A DNA stretch of 64,000 bases from Tropicimonas sp. IMCC6043 (GTDB lineage Bacteria > Pseudomonadota > Alphaproteobacteria > Rhodobacterales > Rhodobacteraceae). A model generated the notes under the pieces. The model did no database searches. It was not told where the DNA came from and was given only the letters and a program-made list of their open reading frames with translations. A program made the translations under genes and the position numbers. The stretch lies in assembly GCF_004146235.1 (NCBI RefSeq), contig NZ_SELO01000011.1:53979-117978 (forward strand), given 5' to 3'. How positions within the stretch are numbered: the stretch's first letter is position 1; each line of letters starts with the position of its first letter. This document shows, in pieces, positions 46,796 to 56,997 of this stretch.

Positions 46796-48229
46796 ATGGA
46801 AAGACCGATTCCGCCGGGCGGTGGCCTCGACGAGGCGCAGGCACGTGCCCTGGATACCGCCGCGCGCGCCGCGTCGCGCTATCGCGCGGAACTGCCCGGA
46901 TACCCCGCGCGTCCGACCCTGTCGCTCGACGACGCGGCTGGACGGTTCCTCGACGCGCTTCCGGACGAGGGACTTCCCGGCGATGAGGTCATCGAGGACA
47001 TTCTGCGCAAGGCCGAGGGGGGCGTGCACAAGATGGCCGGCCCGACCTTCTTCGGCTACGTGCTGGGCGGGTCGCACCCGGTTGGTGTCGCGGCCGACTT
47101 CCTGGTATCGGCGTGGGGGCAGAACGCCGGGTCGGCCTACGAGACCCCCGCGATCACCGGCATGGAAAGGGCGGTCTGCGACTGGGTCATCGACCTTCTG
47201 ACCCTGCCTGCCGGCAGCGGTGCCGGCCTGGTGACCGGGGGCACGGTCGCGAACATGGTCGGGGTCATGTCGGCCAGGAATGCGCTGCTGGCTGCCCGTG
47301 GCTGGGACGTGGAGGCCGACGGGCTTTTCGGAGCGCCCGAGATTCCGGTCCTGATCGGCCGGCACGCGCATTCGGCGCCGTTCGCCGCCTTGCGCTACGC
47401 CGGCCTCGGTGCAAGCCGCGTCCACCTCGTCGATACAGACGAGGAAGGCAGGATCAGGCCGGATGCCTTCCGCGCCGCTCTGGAACGGGCTCCGGCGCCG
47501 CCGCTGGTCGTCCTGCAGGCCGGCCAGATCAACACCGGCGCCTTCGATCCTTTCGCCGAGCTGATCCCCCTCGTGCGCGATGTCGGCGGCTGGGTGCATG
47601 TCGACGGGGCCTTCGGCCTGTGGCTGGCGGCGGTGCCGGAGCTGGCCGACAGGCTGGCCGGAGTCGCCGAGGCGGACAGCTGGGCGGTCGATCTGCACAA
47701 ATGGCTCAACGCGCCTTTCGACGCCGGCATGGTGATCGTGAAGGACCGTGCCCCGCTCGTCGCCTCGATGTCCGCGCGCGGCGCCTATCTGCCCGACACC
47801 ACGGCGCATTGGGAACCGAGCGACTCGACGCCGGAGCTCTCGCGGCGCGCGCGCGGCGTTCCCAGCTATGCCATCCTGCGGACTCTCGGCCGGACCGGCC
47901 TGCGCGAGATGGTAGCGCGCCATTGCCGCCTCGCGGAGCGGATCGCCAGGACCGTGGCGGCGGAGCCCGGCCTGCATGTGCTGAACCGGATCCACAGCAA
48001 CCAGGTTGCCATGACCTGTGGCGAGGGCGCGGAGGGTGACGCTCTCACGATGCGGGTTCTGCAGCGGGTCCAGGCGCGCGGCCGGGTCTATCCGACGCAT
48101 GGCGAATGGGCCGGCCGCAAGATCATCCGGGCCTCGGTAATCGGCTACGCCATGCAGGACGCCGATGCCGATCTTCTGGCGTCCGAGATCATCGACGCGC
48201 ACCGGTGGTGCGTCAGCAATCCGGACTGA
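46796..48229 (+). CDS. Group II PLP-dependent decarboxylase
   Basis: 477 residues from the ATG at 46796, favoured by GGGGGG 5 nt ahead over the ATG at 46778. Features of the aromatic amino acid/glutamate decarboxylase family are VTGGTVANMVGVMSARNALL, HVDGAFGLWLAA and the Schiff-base lysine K302 in VDLHKWLNAPFDAG. It decarboxylates an amino acid to an amine. Position between the FAH-family gene and nadD offers no pathway hint. Confidence 0.9.
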   Translation: MERPIPPGGGLDEAQARALDTAARAASRYRAELPGYPARPTLSLDDAAGRFLDALPDEGLPGDEVIEDILRKAEGGVHKMAGPTFFGYVLGGSHPVGVAADFLVSAWGQNAGSAYETPAITGMERAVCDWVIDLLTLPAGSGAGLVTGGTVANMVGVMSARNALLAARGWDVEADGLFGAPEIPVLIGRHAHSAPFAALRYAGLGASRVHLVDTDEEGRIRPDAFRAALERAPAPPLVVLQAGQINTGAFDPFAELIPLVRDVGGWVHVDGAFGLWLAAVPELADRLAGVAEADSWAVDLHKWLNAPFDAGMVIVKDRAPLVASMSARGAYLPDTTAHWEPSDSTPELSRRARGVPSYAILRTLGRTGLREMVARHCRLAERIARTVAAEPGLHVLNRIHSNQVAMTCGEGAEGDALTMRVLQRVQARGRVYPTHGEWAGRKIIRASVIGYAMQDADADLLASEIIDAHRWCVSNPD

Positions 48230-48282
48230 CGCGCAAGGCTGCCTCGTCGCGCCGGCCGGACCTGTGGGTACGAGAGGATGTC

Positions 48283-48897
48283 CTAACGCCAGTCGCCGCG
48301 CGCCCGGATTGCGCTGGAGGAGACCTCCAGCATCGGCATGTTGCAGAAGCACCATGCCGGTGCCTGCACGAACGGCAGGCGCCGGCTCTCAGAGGCGGGG
48401 AGGCGCCAGTGTCGGCCGAACCTTGCCGCAGGCGCGTTGAGCGCCGCCATCCGCCCGCCGGGCCTCGCCAGTACGCCGACCGGGACATTGGCGAGGATCC
48501 ACGTCCAGTTGTCCCAGCGGTGGAACTGCGCAAGATTGTCCGCTCCCATGAGCCAGACGAAACGCCTGTCCGGGAAGACCTTCATCAGGGTCATCAGGGT
48601 CGCGGCCGTGTAGCGCGTGCCCAACCGCGCCTCCAGATCGGTTATTGTAACGGCCGGATGCGCCATCATTGACCGCGCCGCCGCCAACCGACGCGCCAGC
48701 GGCGCCGGCCCGTGCGGCTTGAGCGGGTTGCCGGGGCTGACCAGCCACCAGACCCGGTCGAGCCCGAAGCGCTTGAGCGCCTCGCGAGTGATGTGGACAT
48801 GTCCTTCGTGCGGCGGATCGAACGACCCGCCCAAAAGGCCGATCGCCTGGCCCGGAGCCGCGTGGGGAAGGTCGTATCTCAAGGGGGGCAAGGGCAC
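48283..48897 (-). CDS. nadD: Nicotinate-nucleotide adenylyltransferase
   Basis: 204 residues. The nucleotidyl-transferase motifs are [16 protein letters not shown] and [10 protein letters not shown]; the middle has [11 protein letters not shown] and [10 protein letters not shown]. It makes NaAD from NaMN in NAD synthesis. A GTG start at 48897 stands directly behind AGGAAGG, while the TTG at 48891 would have better spacing. Convergent with the decarboxylase gene. Confidence 0.93.
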   Translation of the reverse strand: MPLPPLRYDLPHAAPGQAIGLLGGSFDPPHEGHVHITREALKRFGLDRVWWLVSPGNPLKPHGPAPLARRLAAARSMMAHPAVTITDLEARLGTRYTAATLMTLMKVFPDRRFVWLMGADNLAQFHRWDNWTWILANVPVGVLARPGGRMAALNAPAARFGRHWRLPASESRRLPFVQAPAWCFCNMPMLEVSSSAIRARGDWR

Positions 48898-49014
48898 CTT
48901 CCTGCTCGGGTCACATCCGCCGACTTGTGATTCCGTTAACGGCAGGTGTCAATCTCGGGCTATCCTCCATCCAGCCGCCCATTGCACGAGGCGGATATCT
49001 TCAGGGAGGACATG

Positions 49015-49971
49015 ATGAAAAGACGACAGTTCCTGATCGCTGTTCCGGCGACGCTCCTCACAGCCGCAGGGGGCGCGTTCATCCCGCTCAGGGTTATCGC
49101 GGCCGACGGAGGCGTCCAGGTGACCGCGGCGCAGCGGTTCAAGGTGGGCGACATGCTCGTTACCGCGCTGTCGGACGGCTTCCTGCCGCTCGATCCGGCG
49201 TTGATGAGTGGCGTCGACGCAGACGGCGTGAAAAGCCTGGTCGAGCGCGCGCACCAGGACCCGGCGGACCTTCACGGCTCGGTCAACGCCTACCTGGTCG
49301 AGACCGGCGGCGAGACCTGGCTGATCGACGCCGGCGCCGATGGTGTCTTCGGCCCGACGCTCGGCGGGGTGGTCGGTGTGCTGAACGCGCTCGGCAAGGA
49401 TCCGGCCTCCGTCACCAAGCTGCTGATCACCCACATGCACGGCGATCACATCGGCGGTGCCCTGACCGATGGCGCGCCCACTTTTCCCAACGCCGAGATG
49501 GTCGTGACTGAGGCCGACGTTGCCTTCTGGACGTCCGACGAGATCCAGGCCCAGGCGCCCGAAGCATTCCGCGGTGCCTTCGATCTCGCCAAGGGCGTGA
49601 TCGCCGCCTATGGGGACCGCGTGAGCCAAATCTCCGGCGAGGCCGAGGCCGCACCCGGCATCACCGCCCGCCCGCTGCCGGGCCACACCGTCGGCCATAC
49701 CGGCTACGTGCTTGAATCAGGCGATGACAGCCTGCTGGTCTGGGGCGACATGGTCGTCGTTCCGCCCGTTCAACTGGTCAAGCCGGATGTGACGACGATC
49801 TTCGACACCGATCCGGAGCAGTCCGTCGCCACCCGCACTGAGACGCTGGCCGCAGTCGCGGAGTCCGGCCAGATGGTGGCCGGGATGCACATGCCCTTCC
49901 CCGGAATAGGCTATATCGACACCGCCGACAACGGATACGCTTTCACTCCGGCGCTCTGGCAGTATCTCTGA
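49015..49971 (+). CDS. Exported metallo-beta-lactamase-fold hydrolase
   Basis: 318 residues. Begins KRRQFLIAVPATLLTAAGGAFI, a twin-arginine-like signal, so export to the periplasm is likely. The zinc motif HMHGDHIGG and a later PGHTVGHTGYV and DMVVVPPVQL complete the MBL fold. The ATG at 49015 has GGGAGG 6 nt before it; another ATG overlaps at 49012. Substrate class (lactonase, quorum quenching or other) is unknown. Confidence 0.85.
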   Translation: MKRRQFLIAVPATLLTAAGGAFIPLRVIAADGGVQVTAAQRFKVGDMLVTALSDGFLPLDPALMSGVDADGVKSLVERAHQDPADLHGSVNAYLVETGGETWLIDAGADGVFGPTLGGVVGVLNALGKDPASVTKLLITHMHGDHIGGALTDGAPTFPNAEMVVTEADVAFWTSDEIQAQAPEAFRGAFDLAKGVIAAYGDRVSQISGEAEAAPGITARPLPGHTVGHTGYVLESGDDSLLVWGDMVVVPPVQLVKPDVTTIFDTDPEQSVATRTETLAAVAESGQMVAGMHMPFPGIGYIDTADNGYAFTPALWQYL

Positions 49972-50060
49972 CGCCGGTCCGGCCTGACCGACGCGATTGA
50001 ACTGCCGCGCGGCACCCGCTAGATCAGGCCGGACCCAGAGATTCGTCGCGGAGATTGAAC

Positions 50061-51716
<1,656 letters not shown>

Positions 51717-51721
51717 AGTTG

Positions 51722-52474
51722 GTGAGACTTCCAATCTACAATCCAAGACCAGTTGCTGACCGCCAACGCGAGCGACTTATTAAATTGCTTTCAAATCTAC
51801 TCAATGAGAGGCTCACTCGGCTTAATCAAAATGTTCCACCGGACAACATCGTTCTTTCCAATGCAGAAGTGAAAGAGTTGAACGCCCTGATCGGCGAAAT
51901 ATCCACTGACCGATCATTCTTCACGGCATTGAGCTTTGTCGACGGCCTTGCTGGCCGTATTAAAATTGGAGAGGAACAGCTGCGAGAGCTATATTTATCC
52001 GAACGACGAAGGAGGGGATATTCGCGAGCCGTCTCATCGAACCAATGGCATCAGTTCATTACAAGATTAGGAATGCACTCGGGCGATCTTTCCACTTTGA
52101 TTAGGGCTGCAGCGCCCATGCCTTTTGAGCATTTCCTTCGTATGGAGCGGCGGGTACTTTCACACTTCAAAATTTCAGAAGACGTTCAAGAGTACTTGCT
52201 CGAATTGATGGCGAGAAAGCGCCAGGCCATAGAGGCGCTCCGAGAGCAGGCATCCAATTTCCGGGACTTGGTGACGGATACAGGCGTAACCGATCTTACC
52301 AAAGCGATCCTCAAGCAGCTTGGCGAAAAGCGCGACAACCTTTCCTCGAAGCAGGTTGCAGGATTAACGATTGTGATCGTTGACTCGACTACGCTATTTA
52401 CAACACGCGACTGGAGCGTTTCCGGAACATTGTCGACTATGGCTGGCGGCCTAACTATGATCGTCGAAGATTAA
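51722..52474 (+). CDS. Orphan low-GC gene, function unknown
   Basis: About 250 residues from a GTG at 51722 (or TTG at 51719); GAGG lies at the ettA stop. No signal peptide; it is mostly helical, with LNERLTRLNQNVPPDNIVLSNAEVKEL, a basic stretch SERRRRGYSRAVSS and ARKRQAIEALREQASNF, followed by a glycine-rich hydrophobic end (STMAGGLTMIVED). Two sampled lines give 45-47% GC against about 65% in ettA. No family recognised. Base composition and unusual position directly behind ettA argue for recent transfer. Confidence 0.6.
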   Translation: MRLPIYNPRPVADRQRERLIKLLSNLLNERLTRLNQNVPPDNIVLSNAEVKELNALIGEISTDRSFFTALSFVDGLAGRIKIGEEQLRELYLSERRRRGYSRAVSSNQWHQFITRLGMHSGDLSTLIRAAAPMPFEHFLRMERRVLSHFKISEDVQEYLLELMARKRQAIEALREQASNFRDLVTDTGVTDLTKAILKQLGEKRDNLSSKQVAGLTIVIVDSTTLFTTRDWSVSGTLSTMAGGLTMIVED

Positions 52475-52873
52475 ATTTTACATCCGATTCAAGTTTCAAT
52501 TTTGGAATCACCGAAAATTAGTACGGATTCGTCCGGGCAACCAGCCCGGGCCGCGCCCGACGCTCCCCCCGGGAGGGCGCATTGGCGATGTCCCACACTG
52601 CACATCCCGAGTCCGGGGCTTTAGGGATAAACTGCTCCCCACAGCCATTCCAAAGCGCCCACCCAGGGTCGGGCGCGTCCCTCTGCGCTCCGCTCGCCCT
52701 TGAGCGGCGTCCGGAGTGATCCACTTCCCCAGCTGCCGCGTGCCCCCTGTTGCGTCGCGCAACAGCTGGACACTGGCGACTCTGTGCCCAGCGGCGCGCT
52801 CCGAATTGCAGGGGAAAATTTCGATCCGTTCCCGAAGAGGCGTAGGCTCGTTTTCCCGACAAAGGAGCACGCC
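52475..52873. other. Gap between orphan gene and cutA copy
   Basis: 399 bp with no supported gene. The left tip is AT-rich like the orphan gene; from 52535 GC is high again. The right end carries the ribosome site and leader (AGGCGTAGGCTCG, AAAGGAGCACGCC) that also precedes the intact cutA at 33857, showing that the duplicated piece begins about 40 bp before its start codon. Open frames on both strands here overlap one another and show no motif. Confidence 0.5.
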
Positions 52874-52996
52874 ATGCCCTTCCTGTCCTTCCACATCAAC
52901 GGTGTCGGCGTCGAGACCGCCGACCGCACTACCGGGGGTCTGATCGCCCGCCGGCTCGTTGCCGCGTTAGCGCCGCGCGGCCGCCGCCGTCAGTGA
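52874..52996 (+). pseudogene. Truncated cutA duplicate
   Basis: Starts with MPFLSFHINGVGVETADRTT and continues through LIARRLVA, matching the first 31 residues of the intact CutA (19 identical in my comparison) and then losing similarity. The family C-terminal half, including HPYEIP, is missing. The last bases run antisense into the end of the metal permease gene at 52967. The leader with GGCGTAGGCTCG and AGGAGC is also conserved. A broken paralogue, with many substitutions, so an old event. Confidence 0.75.
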
Positions 52997-53755
52997 CAGC
53001 ACGAACAGCACCGCCGCGACGCAGACGATCGACGGGCCGGTTGGCGTGTCGAGCTGGTAGGAGAGGGCGAGGCCGCCGAGCGTGGTGAGGCTGCCGAGGC
53101 CGGCTGCCAGCATCGCCATGCTCTCGGGGCTGCGGGCGAGCGAGCGGGCGGTGGCGGCCGGGATCACCAGGAGCGCGGAGATCAGGAGCGCCCCCACGAC
53201 CTTGATGGCGATGGCGATGGTGAGTGCCAGTGCCAGCGTCAGGACATATTGCGCGCGCCTCGGGTCGATGCCGCTGGCGATGGCGAGGTCCGGGCTGACG
53301 GTGGAGGTCAGAAGCGCGGACCAGCGGCGCGAGATCAGGATGAGGATCGCCGCCGCGCCGCCCCAGATCACCGCGAGATCGGCCACCGAGACGGCGAGGA
53401 TGTCACCGAAGAGGTAGCCCATCAGGTCGACCCGCACGCCGCTCAGGAAGGAGACCGCGACGAGGCCGAAGGCGAGCGCGGAATGGGCGAGCACGCCGAG
53501 CAGCGTATCGGTGGCGAAACCATGGCCCGATAGCGCCGAGACGGTGAGCCCCATGGCCAGTGCCGCGACGAGGACACCACCGAAGATCGGCATCTCGAGC
53601 GCCAGCGCCAGCGCCACGCCGAGGATCGCGGCATGCGCCGTCGCGTCGCCGAAATAGGCCATCCGGCGCCAGACGACGAAACAGCCCAGCGGGGCGGCCG
53701 CGAGCGCCGTGCCGATCCCGGCCAGCGCGGCGCGGATCATGAAATCGTCCAGCAT
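52967..53755 (-). CDS. znuB: Zinc ABC transporter permease (ZnuB-like)
   Basis: 262 residues, eight or so membrane helices of the metal ABC-3 family: FVVWRRMAYFGDATAHAAILGVALAL is the signature loop. It forms the channel for the ZnuC ATPase. Shares a base between its start and the znuC stop. Its 3' end collides with the truncated cutA copy on the other strand, which may have displaced the original terminator. Confidence 0.92.
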   Translation of the reverse strand: MLDDFMIRAALAGIGTALAAAPLGCFVVWRRMAYFGDATAHAAILGVALALALEMPIFGGVLVAALAMGLTVSALSGHGFATDTLLGVLAHSALAFGLVAVSFLSGVRVDLMGYLFGDILAVSVADLAVIWGGAAAILILISRRWSALLTSTVSPDLAIASGIDPRRAQYVLTLALALTIAIAIKVVGALLISALLVIPAATARSLARSPESMAMLAAGLGSLTTLGGLALSYQLDTPTGPSIVCVAAVLFVLSLTAAAARR

Positions 53756-54528
53756 CAGATCGCGTGATCCTCGTGGTGGTGGTCGGGTTGCGGGTGGTCG
53801 TGATCATGCGCGTGGTCGTGGGTATGGCGATAGAGCGCCAGCGCGCCCTTGGTGCCGGTGCCGAAGAGCGCCCGGTATTCCGGCGCCGTGGCCACCACGT
53901 CCGGCGCGCCCGAGCAGCAGACATGGCCATTGAGGCAGATCACCCGGTCGGAAGCGCTCATCACCACATGCAGCTCGTGGCTGACCATCACGACAGCGCA
54001 GCCAAGTTCGCTCCGGACCTCCTCGATCTGGCGGTAGAAATCGGCCGAGCCGCGCTGGTCGAGCCCCTGTGTCGGCTCGTCGAGCATCAGAATATCGGGC
54101 CGCTCGAGCAGGGCGCGGGCCAGCAACACGCGCTGGAACTGGCCGCCGGAGAGCTCCGTCATCCGGCGGTCATGCAGATCCGGCAGGCCGGCGCGGTTCA
54201 GCGCCTCGGCGATCCGGTCGGCGGGCTGCGGTCGTGGCAGGGCGAGGAAGCGAGCGACCGAGAGCGGCAGGCCCGGCTCGATATGCAGGCTCTGCGGCAC
54301 GTAGCCGATCCGGAGCCCCGGGGCACGGCGAATATGGCCCGCCGAGGGCCGGATCGCGCCGATCAGGGTGCGCAACAGGGTGGACTTGCCGGAGCCGTTC
54401 GGCCCCACGATGGTGACGATCTCGCCGCGGGAGATGGTGAAATCCACCTCCTGAAGCGCGACATTGCCGCCGCGGCGGACCACGAGGCCGGTTGCCTCGA
54501 TCAGGGGGGACGTATCGGTCATCGTCAT
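53755..54528 (-). CDS. znuC: Zinc ABC transporter ATP-binding protein (ZnuC-like)
   Basis: 257 residues. Walker A GPNGSGKST, signature LSGGQFQRVLLARALL, Walker B ILMLDEPTQGLD, switch VSHELHVVM. The C-terminal tail is strikingly histidine/aspartate rich (HTHDHAHDHDHPQPDHHH), likely zinc-binding on the cytoplasmic side. Overlaps zur upstream by 4 bp. Confidence 0.93.
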   Translation of the reverse strand: MTMTDTSPLIEATGLVVRRGGNVALQEVDFTISRGEIVTIVGPNGSGKSTLLRTLIGAIRPSAGHIRRAPGLRIGYVPQSLHIEPGLPLSVARFLALPRPQPADRIAEALNRAGLPDLHDRRMTELSGGQFQRVLLARALLERPDILMLDEPTQGLDQRGSADFYRQIEEVRSELGCAVVMVSHELHVVMSASDRVICLNGHVCCSGAPDVVATAPEYRALFGTGTKGALALYRHTHDHAHDHDHPQPDHHHEDHAI

Positions 54529-55028
54529 CGGCCGGCCTCGGTCACGCAGTCGGCGCAGAGCCCTTCCGCCTCGACAAGCACCCGCTCAATGCGGAACCCG
54601 GTCGCGCCGGCGGCGGCCTCGATCACGCCCTTGCCCGGCATTGCGACGGTCTCGGCCACTCTGCCGCAGGTCCGGCAGATCAGAAATGCCGGGACATGGT
54701 CCTCTCCCGGCTGTGTGCAGGCGATGAAAGCGTTGAGCCGTTCGATCCGATGCGCGAATCCGTTGGCGACGAGGAAGTCGAGCGCCCGGTAGGCCGCGGG
54801 CGGCTGCGCGCCGAGCCCTTCCTCCTGTAGCCGCTCGAGCACGTCATAGGCGCCGAGCGCGCGGTGCTCCTCGAGCAGGATCTCCAGCGCTCGCCGCCGC
54901 ACCGGCGTGAATCGCAGGCCGGCATCGGCACAGCGCTCCTCGGCCGCTTCAAGCGCTTCGGACACGCAGTGGTTGTGATCGTGACGGGCAAAGCCCAGGG
55001 TCTCGGCAGATGGGGCAGCGAGCGGCAT
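54525..55028 (-). CDS. zur: Fur-family zinc uptake regulator (Zur)
   Basis: 167 residues. A winged-helix DNA-binding half (RFTPVRRRALEILLEEHRALGAYDVLERL) is followed by a metal domain with the CRTCGRV and CADC pairs that hold structural zinc. A stretch of histidines (ARHDHNHCVSE) lies near the N-terminus. Cotranscribed with znuCB and divergent from znuA; it is expected to repress both in zinc-replete cells. Confidence 0.9.
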   Translation of the reverse strand: MPLAAPSAETLGFARHDHNHCVSEALEAAEERCADAGLRFTPVRRRALEILLEEHRALGAYDVLERLQEEGLGAQPPAAYRALDFLVANGFAHRIERLNAFIACTQPGEDHVPAFLICRTCGRVAETVAMPGKGVIEAAAGATGFRIERVLVEAEGLCADCVTEAGR

Positions 55029-55048
55029 CGTGACTCCGATTTCGCTTG

Positions 55049-55070
55049 TGATGTTACACTATACCATTTA
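55049..55070. promoter_or_regulatory. Candidate Zur box between zur and znuA
   Basis: TGATGTTACACTATACCATTTA contains ATGTTA and TACCAT arms around a 5-nt centre, an imperfect dyad close to the E. coli Zur consensus (ATGTTATA with TATAACAT). It sits 21 bp before the zur start and 34 bp before znuA, so one operator could control both promoters. Confidence 0.65.
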
Positions 55071-55103
55071 TGACGGCCGAGCTGAAAAGGAAAGGACGCC
55101 GGC

Positions 55104-56051
55104 ATGAAAACACCTAGCCCGACTGCGCTGGTCGCAGCAATCGCCTTCTGTGGCACCGCCGGGGCGGAGGTGCCGCGGGTCGCGGTGGATGTTGCGCCTG
55201 TCCAGTCGCTTGTCGCGCAGGTGATGGGGGATCTCGGGGTGCCTGACCTCGTGCTGCCGCCGGGCGCCTCGCCGCATGGCTACGCGCTACGTCCCTCCGA
55301 GGCGCGGGCGCTTGCCGAGGCGGATCTCGTCTTCTGGGTCGGAGAGGAGCTGACACCTTGGCTCGGCGACACGCTCGATACGCTCGCCGGAGAGGCCCGG
55401 CGGATCGCGCTGCTCGACACGCCGGGAACGTTGCGCCTGGCCTTCCGGAACGAGGCCGTTTTCGAAATCTTCGAAGCGGATTCGGAAGAGGGCGACTTCC
55501 ATGACCATGCGGATGAAGACGACCATGACCACGCGCATGAGGGCGTCGATCCGCATGCCTGGCTCGCACCGGAGAACGCGGCGAACTGGATCGGGGTCAT
55601 TGCTGCGGCGCTCATGGAAGCGGATCCGGAGAATGCCACGTTATATGCCGCAAACGCCGTGACGGCGCGGGCGCGGATTGGAGAGCTTGCAGACACGCTG
55701 ACGGTGCAACTGGAGCCGCTCGTCGGCCTGCGCTTTGTGGTGTTCCACGACGCCTTCCAGTATTTCGAGACCAGTGTCGGCCTGCCCGCCCTCGGCGCGA
55801 TCTCGCTTGGTGACGCAAGCGGCCCGGGTGCGGCCCGGGTCGGGCATCTGCGCGATCTGGTGCAGAACGAGGGTGTGACCTGCATCGCCGCGGAACCCCA
55901 GTTCAACCCCGCGCTGGTCGAGACCATTGCCGGCGGCGCGGAGATCCGGACGACGGTGCTCGACCCTCTTGGCGCGAATCTGGAATCGGGGCCGGATTTC
56001 TACGCGTCCCTGCTCGAAGGGCTCGCCGACGGGCTCCTTGCCTGTCGGTGA
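55104..56051 (+). CDS. znuA: Zinc ABC transporter substrate-binding protein (ZnuA-like)
   Basis: 315 residues. A short signal peptide (SPTALVAAIAFCGTAGA), then the cluster 9 metal-binding fold: DLVLPPGASPHGYALRPSEA (first ligand), a histidine-rich loop FHDHADEDDHDHAHEG, VDPHAWLAPEN (second histidine ligand) and VVFHDAFQYFE (third). It captures periplasmic zinc. AGGAAAGG precedes the ATG. Confidence 0.93.
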   Translation: MKTPSPTALVAAIAFCGTAGAEVPRVAVDVAPVQSLVAQVMGDLGVPDLVLPPGASPHGYALRPSEARALAEADLVFWVGEELTPWLGDTLDTLAGEARRIALLDTPGTLRLAFRNEAVFEIFEADSEEGDFHDHADEDDHDHAHEGVDPHAWLAPENAANWIGVIAAALMEADPENATLYAANAVTARARIGELADTLTVQLEPLVGLRFVVFHDAFQYFETSVGLPALGAISLGDASGPGAARVGHLRDLVQNEGVTCIAAEPQFNPALVETIAGGAEIRTTVLDPLGANLESGPDFYASLLEGLADGLLACR

Positions 56052-56061
56052 AGGCCGCGGC

Positions 56062-56994
56062 TCACGGCAGGAGGTGGATCCAGACCGAGCTGGTGAAGAG
56101 CGACAGCACGGTTCCGATCAGCACCGCGGAGGCAACGACGCGGCGGGCGACGCCATACATGTTGGCGAAGATATACGCGTTCACACCCGGCGCCATGGCG
56201 GCCATGACCATCGATGAGCGGAATCCGTCGTTGGGAATGTGCCGCGTCGTGCCGATCAGCCAGGTTGTCGCCGGGTGCAGGAATAGCGAGGCGATGAGTA
56301 GCCATGCAATGATGCGCAGATCGCCCTCGGGGCGGTAGTGGTAGAGCACGCCTCCGAGCCCAAAAAGCGCTGCCGGCAGTGCAGCGCGGGCCATCAGGTC
56401 CAAGGCTTCGGTGAGCGGAGCGGGCATCGGCAGGCCGGTCAGGTTGACCGCGAGCCCCAGAACGATGCCGATGATCATGTTATTGCGGAACATCGCCCCC
56501 AGCACCTTGCCGGGCAGGTCGGCGAGGCTCGAGCCGGTGGAACTCGCTCTGGCGATCTCCATCAGCGTGATGCCGAGCGCATAGCAATAGAGCGAGTTGA
56601 CCGAGATGATCGCGAAATTCGGCAGCGTTGCCTCGGGGCCGAACGCCTGTTGGGTGACCGGCACGCCAAGCAGCAGACCGTTGGCGAAGAGGCCGCCGAA
56701 ACCGATCGCGATGCTGTCCTCCCAGGGGCGGCGGAACAGGAACCGCGCCCCGAGCATGGCGAAGAGGAATGCGACAGTCGCGCCGCCGTAGTAACTCAGG
56801 AACAGATTTGCCGTGAGCGTCGAGAGATCGAGATCGGAGATTGCCCGGAAGAGCAGTGCCGGGATGGCGAACCCCTGGGAGAACAGCATCAGCCCGTCCA
56901 CCGCACTGTCCGGGAAGAGCCGCCGGCGCACTGCCAGATAGCCGAACCCCACGACGAGGAAGACCGGCAGAATGACGTAGATCAGGCCAAGCAT
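56062..56994 (-). CDS. AEC-family (auxin-efflux-type) transporter
   Basis: 310 residues with about ten membrane helices. YVILPVFLVVGFGYLAVRRRLF at the start and GVPVTQQAFGPEA near the middle match the family. Members export organic acids or other anions; specificity unknown. It starts 3 bp after the MBL hydrolase gene stop, so it is the last gene of the dacC-tmk-holB run. Convergent with znuA. Confidence 0.85.
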   Translation of the reverse strand: MLGLIYVILPVFLVVGFGYLAVRRRLFPDSAVDGLMLFSQGFAIPALLFRAISDLDLSTLTANLFLSYYGGATVAFLFAMLGARFLFRRPWEDSIAIGFGGLFANGLLLGVPVTQQAFGPEATLPNFAIISVNSLYCYALGITLMEIARASSTGSSLADLPGKVLGAMFRNNMIIGIVLGLAVNLTGLPMPAPLTEALDLMARAALPAALFGLGGVLYHYRPEGDLRIIAWLLIASLFLHPATTWLIGTTRHIPNDGFRSSMVMAAMAPGVNAYIFANMYGVARRVVASAVLIGTVLSLFTSSVWIHLLP

Positions 56995-56997
56995 CGT

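Noticed and set aside
52508..52929. Three overlapping minus-strand frames in the gap
   Set aside because: All are low-complexity, mutually overlapping and lack a ribosome site.
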